Shown: positions 43,233-51,833 of the stretch, one piece after another
Layout of the letters: each line of letters starts with the position of its first letter
How positions within the stretch are numbered: the stretch's first letter is position 1
Assembly: GCA_900299145.1 (NCBI GenBank)
Contig: OMIN01000084.1
Span: 1 to 57,844 of the forward strand
DNA: 57,844 bases
From: Betaproteobacteria bacterium
Lineage (GTDB): Bacteria > Pseudomonadota > Gammaproteobacteria > Burkholderiales > SG8-41
Direction: 5' to 3'
Notes under the pieces: generated by a model
Told to the model about the DNA's origin: nothing
The model's input: only the letters and a program-made list of their open reading frames with translations
Databases searched by the model: none
Program-made: the position numbers and the translations under genes

Positions 43233-44120
43233 ATGCACTCTGGTTCGTTGCATAAGGTACGCGGTATGCTGAACTTGCGAGACCTCACGCCACATACGGG
43301 CGTGGAAGTGAGCAACGTGGATTGCGCACAAAACCTGCCGCCTTCAACCGTGGCTGAATTGCTGCGTACGCTGGATGAACGTGGCGTGGTACTCCTGCGC
43401 GGGCAAACACTGACCATGGCAAAATTCATGGCGTTTGCACGTGCACTCGGCCCGCTGGTAGCGCATCCCTATCCGCACCTGTCACACGGTGATTTTCCTG
43501 AGCTCATCCTCAACAGCAACGTTGCCGACGACGGCAAACCTGGCGCCGTGCCGGAAAGCGGGCGTCACTGGCAAAGCGATGGCGCGCACCAGAAAATGCC
43601 GCACCGGCTGACGGTGCAGTACGCCGTGGAAATTCCGGCACATGGCGGCACACCGCTCGGCGATACCGTGTTCGCGCACACCGGGGCCGCATACGATGCG
43701 CTGCCGCCCGATTTACGCCAACTGCTACCCGGCATGCACGCACAACACACTGGCGGCCCGGTGCACAAATGGCGCACGACGCCCTACTTTGCCGATGCCG
43801 GCATGACACGAATATTCCGCGGCGGCGCGGTGCATCCCGTGGTGCGTACGCATCCTGTCACCCGGCGCAAATGCCTTTTCGTCGCGCCGGCCAGTGCCGT
43901 CAGCGTCCGCGGCATGCACGACCGCGACAGCCGAGAACTGCTCGCGCAGCTACACGAGCATCTTGCAAACCCGGCATTTCACTATCGCCACGTGTGGCAG
44001 GTTGGAGACGTGCTGCTGTGGGACAACTGCAGCATGCAATATCGCGTTGACGACAACTACGCACCGCCGCTGCGCCGCGTGCTGTATCGCGCGATGGTCA
44101 AAGGCGCGCCCGCGCATTGA
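43233..44120 (+). CDS. TauD/TfdA-family protein lacking both iron histidines
   Basis: A 295-residue protein of the TauD/TfdA 2-oxoglutarate dioxygenase family (GVVLLRGQ, AVHPVVRTHP, LRRVLYRA with the oxoglutarate Arg). The iron motif HxD should be WHxD; here it is WQSD, with Gln114 in place of His and Asp116 kept. The second histidine, normally in WDNxxxQH, is Tyr270 in WDNCSMQYR. With one of three ligands left, ferrous iron binding and normal oxygenase activity are unlikely. It may be a pseudoenzyme, use another metal, or need resequencing. It follows a Bug gene. Confidence 0.85.
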   Translation: MHSGSLHKVRGMLNLRDLTPHTGVEVSNVDCAQNLPPSTVAELLRTLDERGVVLLRGQTLTMAKFMAFARALGPLVAHPYPHLSHGDFPELILNSNVADDGKPGAVPESGRHWQSDGAHQKMPHRLTVQYAVEIPAHGGTPLGDTVFAHTGAAYDALPPDLRQLLPGMHAQHTGGPVHKWRTTPYFADAGMTRIFRGGAVHPVVRTHPVTRRKCLFVAPASAVSVRGMHDRDSRELLAQLHEHLANPAFHYRHVWQVGDVLLWDNCSMQYRVDDNYAPPLRRVLYRAMVKGAPAH

Positions 44121-44169
44121 AGGAAATCAACGCGGCCACTGCGGCCATCAGCTATTTCAGCTATATCAG

Positions 44170-45156
44170 CTATTGTGGCTTTATACCCGCCGTTTTGGCC
44201 ACGTTTTTCCAGCGCGCGATTTCATTGCGCACCTGTGCGGCAAACTCATCGACCGGCTCGCCGCTGGGTTCGCCGCCAATGTCCAGCAGCCGCTTGCGCA
44301 CTTCGGCGATCTGCAAAACAGCGGCCACGTCGTCCCGTATGCGCATGACCAGCTCACGTGGCGTGCCGCGCGGTGCAAACATCGCAAACCAGGTATCCAC
44401 GTCAAAACCCGGCACGTCTCTTGAGATCACGGGCACGTCGGGAAACGTCACCGATTTCGACGTCACCCCCAGCATCGACACGCGGCCGGTACGCACCGCC
44501 GCCTGCACCGAACTTACAGCACCTATGGCGAGCGGCACATGCCCACCCGCCACGTCCACCATCATCGGCCCCGCGCCTTTATACGGAATGGTTTCAATTT
44601 TGACTTTGGCCAGAATGTTGAAATAGTACGTGGGCAAGGAATTCCCTGCGTTGGCCATATTGAGCTGACTGGGTCTCGCACGCGCCAGTGCAACCAATTC
44701 GCGGATATTCTTCACCGGCAACTGGGGATGCGCGACTATCACCTGTGGCGTGCGCATGATGCGCGTGATCGGCACCAGATCATTTACCGGGTCGTAGGGC
44801 AGCTTCGCCATCAGCGCGGGGCTTTGTGTGAACTGAGTGGAATTGACCATCAGCGTATGGCCATCCGGCGGGCTTTTCGCCACGATGTCCGTGCCCACCA
44901 CCGTGGCGGCACCCGGCCTTGGGTCGATAATCACCTGCTGTTTCCAGCGCTCTGTCAGAAACGGCGCAACAATGCGCGCGCTGGCGTCACCGCTGCCGCC
45001 CACCGCAAACGGAATCACCAACCGCACTAGCTTGGATGGGAACGCTGCCTCACCCCCCGGGGTTTGCGCCTGAACAGCGCTCATCGGCATCAGTACACCG
45101 GAAAAACCCCATATCACCGCTACCCACTTCGCGCGCACCATCGGCCCTCCCGCCAT
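44170..45156 (-). CDS. Bug/TctC substrate-binding protein
   Basis: A 328-residue receptor with a signal peptide (WVAVIWGFSGVLMPMSA, cut near VQAQ). Motifs are IPFAVGGSGDASAR, IDPRPGAATVVG and SPPDGHTLMV; the usual HVPYKGGGP is TIPYKGAGP. An in-frame ATG at 45141 is an alternative start. It is the last gene of the selenoprotein transcript and converges with the TauD-like gene. Confidence 0.88.
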   Translation of the reverse strand: MAGGPMVRAKWVAVIWGFSGVLMPMSAVQAQTPGGEAAFPSKLVRLVIPFAVGGSGDASARIVAPFLTERWKQQVIIDPRPGAATVVGTDIVAKSPPDGHTLMVNSTQFTQSPALMAKLPYDPVNDLVPITRIMRTPQVIVAHPQLPVKNIRELVALARARPSQLNMANAGNSLPTYYFNILAKVKIETIPYKGAGPMMVDVAGGHVPLAIGAVSSVQAAVRTGRVSMLGVTSKSVTFPDVPVISRDVPGFDVDTWFAMFAPRGTPRELVMRIRDDVAAVLQIAEVRKRLLDIGGEPSGEPVDEFAAQVRNEIARWKNVAKTAGIKPQ

Positions 45157-45219
45157 TTACGCTTCACCGAAATCGCGGCCAATGTAGCGCCGGCCAGCGC
45201 GCCGCGTCAATGCGTAAGG

Positions 45220-46194
45220 CTACTCTGCCTTGGCGCCGGTGGCCTTCACCACGTCCGCCCAGCGCGTCACTTCTTTCTGCACAAACGCTTCAAACTGCGC
45301 GGGCGTGCTGCCAACCGGCTGCAACTGCAAATCCTCAAGCCGTGCGCGCAGCTCCGGTGCTTTCAAGGCACGTGCAATCGATTCATACAGGCGATTGACG
45401 ATTGTCGCTGGTGTGCCCACTGGGGCGTTTAATCCCCAGAACGCTTCGACCGCCACCGGCACGCCTGCCTCGCGCAGTGTCGGCGTTTGCGGCAACGCCG
45501 GCAGGCGCTTTTCCCCGGAAGTCGCCAGCGCGCGCATGCGTCCGGCCTTGATGTGTGTCAGCAGCGCCGGCGGCACCGACAGCAGCATCGACACTTCGCC
45601 AGACAGCAACGCGGTGATCTGCGGCGCGCCGCCCTTGTACGGCACGTGCACCATGTCAACGCCAGCGACGTGCCGGATCTGCGCGAACGCCAGATGCCCG
45701 GTGGTACCGCTGCCGGTGCTGCCATAGGTCAGCCGCCCCGGCTGCGCCTTCGCCAGCGCGAGCAGTTCCTTGACTGATTTCGCCGGTACGGACGGATGCA
45801 CCACCCACACCGACGAAGTCATTGCCAGCATGGTGATGCGCACAAAATCCTTCAGCGTGTCGTACTGCAAATTGACCTGCACGCTCGGGCCTATGGTGTA
45901 GGCGTTGTCCACCGTCAGCAGCGTATAACCATCGGGCGCTGCGCGCGCCACCAGATGCGTGCCAATGGTGGTGTTGCCACCCGCGCGATTATCGACAATG
46001 GTGGTTTGCCCCATGTCGGCGATGGCTTTCGCCAGCACCGTGCGCGCGAGAATGTCGTTTGACCCGCCGGGGGTGTACGGCACGACGATTCGAACCGGCT
46101 TTACCGGATAGGTTTCCCCAGGCGTTTGCGCCTGCACGGCGGCCGCAAGGTACATGCCCATGCAGGCCCCGACGATGCACATGATCGCGTGCAT
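45220..46194 (-). CDS. Bug/TctC substrate-binding protein
   Basis: A 324-residue receptor. The frame is open far upstream but overlaps the SDR gene; the ATG at 46194 begins the signal peptide MHAIMCIVGACMGMYLAAA, cut near VQAQ. Motifs are VPYTPGGSNDILAR, DNRAGGNTTIG, APDGYTLLTV and HVPYKGGAPQ. It starts 13 bp after the SDR stop. Confidence 0.88.
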   Translation of the reverse strand: MHAIMCIVGACMGMYLAAAVQAQTPGETYPVKPVRIVVPYTPGGSNDILARTVLAKAIADMGQTTIVDNRAGGNTTIGTHLVARAAPDGYTLLTVDNAYTIGPSVQVNLQYDTLKDFVRITMLAMTSSVWVVHPSVPAKSVKELLALAKAQPGRLTYGSTGSGTTGHLAFAQIRHVAGVDMVHVPYKGGAPQITALLSGEVSMLLSVPPALLTHIKAGRMRALATSGEKRLPALPQTPTLREAGVPVAVEAFWGLNAPVGTPATIVNRLYESIARALKAPELRARLEDLQLQPVGSTPAQFEAFVQKEVTRWADVVKATGAKAE

Positions 46195-46207
46195 GGGCTT
46201 CGACTCG

Positions 46208-46987
46208 CTAAGCGGTCGTTCCGCCGTCCACCGGCAGCGCAGCCCCGGTAACGAACGACGCTTCATCCGACAGCAGAAACAGCGCGGCGTTGGCAATTTC
46301 CTCCGGCCGAGCCGGACGGCCCAGTGGATTGACGCCGCCGCGCTTGGCCACCAATTCCTCCGGGTCCTGCCCCACGGTCGAGGGCTGATCGGGCCGCGCG
46401 ACGAATGTACGCAGCATTGGCGTGTCCGTGGCGCCGGGGCACACCACGTTAAAGCGGATGCGGTCGCGGCCATAACGCTTGGCGAGCGAGCGCGCCAGGC
46501 CGATCACGGCGAACTTGCCCGCCGAATACGTTGGTGAAAACGGCGACCCCACCAGCCCCGATGTCGAAGCGGTGAACAGCACGCTGCCGCCGCCCCGCTC
46601 GCGCATCAACGGAATAGCCTCGGTGACACTGACAAATACCGAACGTAGATTGAGATTCATCGCGAGATCAAACTGCGCAAAATCTAGGCCCTCCACGCTC
46701 GCCGCACCCGGATGGCCTGCGTGCGCCCACATAAAATCCAGTGCGCCGAAATGCCTGGCGGTATCGCGCACGATGCTGCGTGCGAAGGCTTCTTCGCAAA
46801 GATCGCCCGTCAGTGCCAGCGCGCGACCACCGGCTTGCTCAATTTCACGCGCGGTGTGGCGTGCGCCTTCCAGATCGATATCGACTACCGCTACCGCTGC
46901 GCCTTCCTTCGCAAAGCGCAGCGCTCCAGCGCGGCCCATGCCGGACGCCGCAGCGGTAACAATGCCAACTTTGTTCCCCATTCTCAT
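46208..46987 (-). CDS. Short-chain dehydrogenase/reductase
   Basis: A 259-residue SDR. The cofactor loop is TAAASGMG at 11-18 (Ala where most have Gly), the NNAG motif is replaced by AHAG, and the active site is a Ser in TASTSG (about 141-143), Tyr154 and Lys158 (YSAGK). AVVDID after the second strand suggests NAD preference. It lies between two Bug genes with 12-13 bp gaps, so it is part of one transcript. Confidence 0.88.
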   Translation of the reverse strand: MRMGNKVGIVTAAASGMGRAGALRFAKEGAAVAVVDIDLEGARHTAREIEQAGGRALALTGDLCEEAFARSIVRDTARHFGALDFMWAHAGHPGAASVEGLDFAQFDLAMNLNLRSVFVSVTEAIPLMRERGGGSVLFTASTSGLVGSPFSPTYSAGKFAVIGLARSLAKRYGRDRIRFNVVCPGATDTPMLRTFVARPDQPSTVGQDPEELVAKRGGVNPLGRPARPEEIANAALFLLSDEASFVTGAALPVDGGTTA

Positions 46988-46999
46988 ACTGATGTTTCC

Positions 47000-48025
47000 T
47001 TACTCGGGCTTGATGCCTGCAGCGGCAATAATGGTTTTCCAGCGCTGCGTTTCTTCCGCGAAATAGCGGTTGGCATCTTCCGGCGTGCCGCCCATCGGGA
47101 TGCCGTGCAGTTGCTTGAAGCGCTCCTGCATCTGCGGCGTGCGCAAGGCATTGCCCGCGACCTCGTTGATACGCCGCACGATATTTGCCGCTGTCGCGCG
47201 TGGTGCAGCCATTGCGTACCAGACCGAGGATTCATAGCCTTTTACGCCCGCTTCGTCGAGCGTCGGAATATCCGGCCAGCCTGGCAACCGCGACTTGGTG
47301 CCCACCGCCAGCATGCGCACCGTGCCGCTGGTCAATTCGCTGAGATAACCGGGAATATTGTCGATTGCCACCTGCACACGCCCGGCGGCGAGATCGATCT
47401 TCGACAACGCCGCGCCTTTGTAAAACACGTTTTGCATCTGCACGCCCGTGAGCGCCTTGAACATTTCCAGCGACAGGTGGCCGGAAGAGCCGCTGCCGGA
47501 AGACGCGCCGTTCAGTGCGGTGGGATTTTTCTTCGCATAGCCAATGAGGTCGCCAACCGTTTTCACCGGTAAGTCGCGATACACCATCAGCGCATTGGGA
47601 AATTGCCCCAGCAGAATAACCCCGGCAAAATCCGCCGGCTTGTAATTCATTTTCTGGTACAGAAACTGATTGGTGGCAAAAGCGCCGGGGTTGGTCCCCA
47701 TCAGCGTGTGGCCGTCCGGCGTGGCGCGCGCCACCAGTTCGGCGCCGATGTTGCCGGCAACGCCCGCACGGTTATCGACAATAAAGGGCTGTCCGAACGA
47801 TTGCGCCAGCCGCTCGGCCGTCAGCCGCGCGAGGACGTCGGTGATACCGCCGGGTGCCCACGGTACCACGACGCGCACGGGACGCTGGGGCCACGCTTGC
47901 GCGAGCGCGGTGGCAGGCAGCGCAAATGTCATCGCGCAGGGCAGCGCACACACGCTTACGCGCAGCCACCTGCCGCAATGTAGCAAAAAACTATAACTAT
48001 TTGTTTTTATTGAATATTTTCCCAC
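47000..48025 (-). CDS. Bug/TctC substrate-binding protein
   Basis: A receptor of up to 341 residues. Motifs are VPWAPGGITDVLAR, DNRAGVAGN, ATPDGHTLMG and PDIPTLDEAG; HVPYKGxGP is replaced by NVFYKGAAL. The GTG at 48025 has a GGGGAGG site, but its first residues (YSIKTNSY) are encoded by the AT-rich word. Downstream starts (TTG before LLHCGRWLRVSVC, or a GTG) would also give a full signal peptide. It begins 16 bp after the selenoprotein gene stop. Confidence 0.85.
   Translation of the reverse strand: MGKYSIKTNSYSFLLHCGRWLRVSVCALPCAMTFALPATALAQAWPQRPVRVVVPWAPGGITDVLARLTAERLAQSFGQPFIVDNRAGVAGNIGAELVARATPDGHTLMGTNPGAFATNQFLYQKMNYKPADFAGVILLGQFPNALMVYRDLPVKTVGDLIGYAKKNPTALNGASSGSGSSGHLSLEMFKALTGVQMQNVFYKGAALSKIDLAAGRVQVAIDNIPGYLSELTSGTVRMLAVGTKSRLPGWPDIPTLDEAGVKGYESSVWYAMAAPRATAANIVRRINEVAGNALRTPQMQERFKQLHGIPMGGTPEDANRYFAEETQRWKTIIAAAGIKPE
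47993..48012 (-). repeat. AT-rich 20-nt word, copy 11
   Basis: Reads CAATAAAAACAAATAGTTAT on the minus strand, identical to the consensus, at the very start of the Bug frame. Confidence 0.85.
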
Positions 48026-48041
48026 GCAGCAGCCCTCCCCT

Positions 48042-49748
48042 TTAACCCTTCGGCAACTGCTCCCAACGCGCGGGCAACTTGATGGCCTTGGTGGTCAGCA
48101 GCGTGTATCCCGAATCAAACGTCTTGATGCGATTGCGCCCCGGGTCGCCGCACACCACCAGGTTGATGAGATCTGGGCTGGGGATAATCGGCACGGTGTC
48201 GTCAGAACCCACGTCGAAGTCTTTGGTAAACAAGCCGAGTTCAACCTTCTCGCGCACGGTGTGCACCTCGGCCAAGCCATAGCGCAGCTCCCATTCCAGC
48301 TCGCGCAGCGGCACGCGGGCGTTGCGCCATACGTAATCCTTGATTGCAGCTTTGCTAAGGCCGCCCGCAGCGAGTGCTTTTGCCACCGGCGGCGCGATCA
48401 GAAACGTGATGTCGTTGATGAAACTTTTCGGCCCGCTCTCGGCAAAAAGGCTCAGGCATGGTTTGCGCCGCGCCTCGATGCAAAAGAGTTCCAGCGCGGT
48501 TTGCGCCCCGGCGCGATCCTCGCGCGTGTAGGGTGACGGTGAAAACCCCCAGTTCAATGTCGAGCCGATGCTGACCGTGCTCGTATTACGCTCAAAGCCG
48601 CGTTCGACATGCAATGGCTCCCACGGATTCGCTGCTTCGTTTTCGGCAAACGCAAACGGCAGCGGGTAGCCGAAGGTGCCCATCTGGCTGCGCCCCGGCT
48701 TGTAGCCCCCGATGTTGCGGATGATGAGGCCCATGGCACGGCCCAGCGCCGGATTCGGCCCGCGCGAGACGAGGCCCTCTTCCGAATGAATGCCGAGCTC
48801 CTTGACGATAGGCCCGTTGATGATGAGATACGGCACGATGCCCCAGGTGGTGCCGATGTTGTTGAGGTTATAGCGCTCGTCACCCAGCGCTTCGGTTAAC
48901 GCCACCAGAATCGGCATGTGCTCGGGCCGGCAGCCTGCCATTACGCCGTTGGCGGCGATCACGCGCGGCGTGGCGCGCAAGTTTGCCTGCGGCAGAATGG
49001 CAATGGTTTCATCCGCGTCGCGGTCGGTGTATTTCAGGAATTCATCAATCGCCTGCGGCGTCGGTGGAATAATCGGGAGTCCGTCGGTCCATTCACGCTC
49101 GGCAAAGTAGCGGTTGATCTCGGCAAGACTGCCCTTGCACACAATTTCGCGCGCATTCCACGCCGCAGGGGATGCCGTGCGCTCCTCGTTCACCGGATCG
49201 GTCAGCGCCGCGACAATCTGATCGAACAGCGACGACTTCACCTTGGCGCGTATCTCGGCGTGATCGATGCCCACCGCGCCCGGATATTCCGCCAGGCGTA
49301 TACCCGGCACGCCAGCACCGCGCGCGGCCGCTTTCGCCACGTTGATAAAACCCGGCACCGTCACCACCACGCTGGGAATGCCCAGCTTTTCCGCTTCTGC
49401 AGCCGGCCGCACCGCGGCCGGAGTGCAGGTGCCTCATCCCCCGTTGCCGGAGATCACCGCGTCAACACCCTTGTGTTTGAGCTGACGGGCAATTTCAGCC
49501 AGCACGTCGCGCTGATACGCGGGCGTGCCTTTCAGCACGCCGTGCGGCAATTCGGTGTAAGGCACGATTTTGATGTTGGGGTATTTCGCCTTGAGCAGCT
49601 CGCGGTACGCCGGAAACATCACGTCGCCCTTGAAATCCTCGTTCCAGATTTCGCCGATGGTCTTGCCATCCAGACTGGCCGGCCGCGCTGCAAGGCCCGT
49701 TTTGCCGACGGTCTCACCGCCGACGGGGCTGATTACGGAATCTTCCAT
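48042..49748 (-). CDS. UGSC-family selenoprotein (TGA read as Sec105) with C-terminal domain
   Basis: One continuous frame of 568 residues, broken only by a TGA at 49436-49434. The context is ISGNGG-U-GTCTPA, matching the U-G-S-C signature of the UGSC selenoprotein family (here U-G-T-C, Sec105 and Cys108), a UxxC redox motif. A SECIS-like hairpin follows the TGA. The N-terminal domain (1 to about 190) includes VDAVISGNGG and GIPSVVVTVPGF, similar to Asp/Glu racemase-type folds by inference. A long second domain starts near EREWTDGLPIIPPTP and is of unknown function. An AGAAGG site precedes the ATG. It is the first gene of a transcript with Bug and SDR genes. Without Sec, a 104-residue fragment would result. 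Confidence 0.85.
49397..49428 (-). promoter_or_regulatory. SECIS-like selenocysteine insertion hairpin
   Basis: On the minus strand, CCGGCCGC (49421-49414) pairs perfectly with GCGGCCGG (49410-49403) around a three-base GGU loop (49413-49411). A 5-bp outer stem, CTGCA with TGCAG, flanks it. The loop begins 20 bases after the TGA. Bacterial SECIS elements have a small loop with G in the first two positions about 16-37 bases after UGA, so spacing, stem and loop all fit. Confidence 0.8.
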
Positions 49749-49872
49749 TTCGGTGTACCTTCTCTCAAATGTTGTCCGGCAGCATGCATCTTACCGCAAC
49801 CCTACGGCTGCCCCTGGGTGGATTGCTGTCGTGCGAGTCCAAAGGCTTCGCAAATTGGAATACAAAATAATT

Positions 49873-49892
49873 AAATAAAATTAAATACTTAT
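49873..49892 (+). repeat. AT-rich 20-nt word, copy 12
   Basis: Reads AAATAAAATTAAATACTTAT. It lies in the 180-bp divergent gap, 37 bp before the gene at 49929. A TATACT at its end could be a -10 box. Confidence 0.65.
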
Positions 49893-49928
49893 ACTAATGC
49901 TCTACCACGACAATCCGCACTCACGCCC

Positions 49929-50792
49929 ATGCTGACCCTGCAGCTAATTGTGCCGCGTGACCGCAGCGGCTGCGCCGAGGCGACGTTGATCGAGTATGAC
50001 CAATCGGTGCTGTATCGTGGTTTCGCCGTGGCTTCAGCTTCACTCGTAATCGGCGCGCGTCACGGTAATGCGGATTGCGATACACACAAGCCGTGGGGAC
50101 ACCCGCCCTGTGGCGCATATGACTGTACGGGGCGCTTGCAGGCCACGCCCGAACAGGCAGCCGAGTATGGCCTCGAGTTGTGGGTATTCCGTGGCGAGTA
50201 CGGCGCGGCGGCGCTCGCGGGCATGAATGGCCGCCCGGCGTTTCTGGCCTATGGCGGCGCGGCGGGCGCCGATGGCCTGATGCGACGCACGCAAGGCGGC
50301 TTTCGTCTGACCGATGAATTGATGGCGGCGATACTCCGCGCGCTCACCAAAGGCAATGAGCCGCCTGACATGAAGCGGCTCAGAATCCGTCTGGAAGAAG
50401 CCGAGCCGCCCCCCGCATGGCAATTCTGGAAACGCAAAATCGTGGCGCCGCCGCTATCCGCAACAGAACCAACGTTGCTCACCCCCGCCGACGAAGAACC
50501 GAGTCTGGCTGTGGCGCTGCTCAAGCGACTCACGTCAAAAGAACCGTATGGCTACGGCGGCGCCAGCGGCGCGGATGCCACGCCGGCAGGCCGGCACGCC
50601 GGGTCTTCGGAAAGCGCATCATCCAGTTTCAATGACTCGCACGATTCAAACGCCACGAGCGCAGGGACCAGTTCATCCGGCGGGGAAAGCGGTGGCGGTG
50701 GCGCGAGCGGGGACTGGAGCAACGCCAGCAGCGAATCCACGGGCAGCGGCGATTCAGCCGGAAGCAGCAACAGCAGTAGTCATCCTGATTAG
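49929..50792 (+). CDS. Hypothetical protein with Ser/Gly-rich C-terminal tail
   Basis: A 287-residue protein of unknown function. The first 130 residues are a folded domain with GHPPCGAYDCTG and LMRRTQGGFRLTDELMAAIL. The second segment loosely resembles the L,D-transpeptidase end motif, but with Gly instead of the catalytic Cys, so any such relation would be to an inactive form. Residues 200-287 are low-complexity Ser/Gly/Asp/Asn with four or more GGGASG-like runs. No signal peptide. Divergent from the selenoprotein gene. Confidence 0.6.
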   Translation: MLTLQLIVPRDRSGCAEATLIEYDQSVLYRGFAVASASLVIGARHGNADCDTHKPWGHPPCGAYDCTGRLQATPEQAAEYGLELWVFRGEYGAAALAGMNGRPAFLAYGGAAGADGLMRRTQGGFRLTDELMAAILRALTKGNEPPDMKRLRIRLEEAEPPPAWQFWKRKIVAPPLSATEPTLLTPADEEPSLAVALLKRLTSKEPYGYGGASGADATPAGRHAGSSESASSSFNDSHDSNATSAGTSSSGGESGGGGASGDWSNASSESTGSGDSAGSSNSSSHPD

Positions 50793-50939
50793 CCCATTGC
50801 CTTTGCCGGCTGGTCCGAACCCGACGCCACCTCGCGCAAGCCCTTGACGTTACGTCAACACGAGGCATACATTGATACCAGCGAGCAGGCGTCGCACCAG
50901 CATAAAATTCGATCCAGCAACGCGAGGGGAAACGAGACG

Positions 50940-51809
50940 ATGGTCACAAATTTTCTGAATACGCCCAAGCGCGCGCGCAAGCCACGTGATATCGGCGTCA
51001 CGTCGCTGATCGACAACGGCGTGCCGACACGCTATTTCGAGGATGTCATCGAGAGCACGCCGGAATTGGTTGACGTGGTGAAGTTCGGCTGGTGCACGGC
51101 CATGGTGACGGACGATCTAGGGCGCAAGATCGAGTGCCTGAAAAAGCACAATGTCGCCTACTATTTCGGCGGCACGCTGTTCGAGAAAGCCCTTTCGCAG
51201 AAAAAGCTTGATGCGTTTTATCAGTTTGTGAAACAGCATGACTGCCAGATCGTCGAAATCTCCGATGGCACGTTAGATATCGCCATGGCGGAGAAGGCAC
51301 GGCACATCAAGGATTTCGCCAGGGAGTTTCACGTCATCAGCGAAGTCGGCAAAAAGGACATCGACAAGGCGGACAACATGCCGGTGTCGGCGTGGATCGA
51401 AGCCATTCTCAACGACCTTTACGCCGGCGCGGAAAAGGTGATTCTCGAATCGCGGGAATCTGGCATGAGCGGCATTTGCGATGCCTCCGGCAATCTGCGC
51501 GCGGGGCTGGTACAAAGCATCGGCAGTTCGCGTTTTCGTATCACCGACGCCATCTGGGAAGCACCCACCAAAAAACTGCAAACCACACTGATCTCCACCT
51601 TTGGCCCGAATGTGAATCTCGGCAACATTGCTTTCAGTAACGTGATCGCACTGGAAACACTGCGGTTAGGCATACGTTCCGACACTTTTCATCTTTACGA
51701 CACGACGGGCGAGGATTTTGCCGTCGCCATCGAGGGCCGTGCGCCATTTCGCAAGCCCGACAATCGGCGCACCGCCGGCTTTCTGGCAGATCGCAAGACA
51801 CGTGCCTGA
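50940..51809 (+). CDS. comA: Phosphosulfolactate synthase (ComA family)
   Basis: A 289-residue TIM-barrel protein of the ComA family, which adds sulfite to phosphoenolpyruvate to give phosphosulfolactate. Typical segments are TSLIDNGVPTRYFEDVIES, VDVVKFGWCTAMV, GGTLFEKAL, VEISDGT and VILESRESG. The ATG at 50940 has a GAGGGGAAA site; the open frame upstream is not used. ComB follows 24 bp later, so the two first steps of sulfolactate/coenzyme M synthesis are present. The remaining coenzyme M genes are not in the window. Confidence 0.88.
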   Translation: MVTNFLNTPKRARKPRDIGVTSLIDNGVPTRYFEDVIESTPELVDVVKFGWCTAMVTDDLGRKIECLKKHNVAYYFGGTLFEKALSQKKLDAFYQFVKQHDCQIVEISDGTLDIAMAEKARHIKDFAREFHVISEVGKKDIDKADNMPVSAWIEAILNDLYAGAEKVILESRESGMSGICDASGNLRAGLVQSIGSSRFRITDAIWEAPTKKLQTTLISTFGPNVNLGNIAFSNVIALETLRLGIRSDTFHLYDTTGEDFAVAIEGRAPFRKPDNRRTAGFLADRKTRA

Positions 51810-51833
51810 TTGTTCTGAATTACAGCGCTTACC

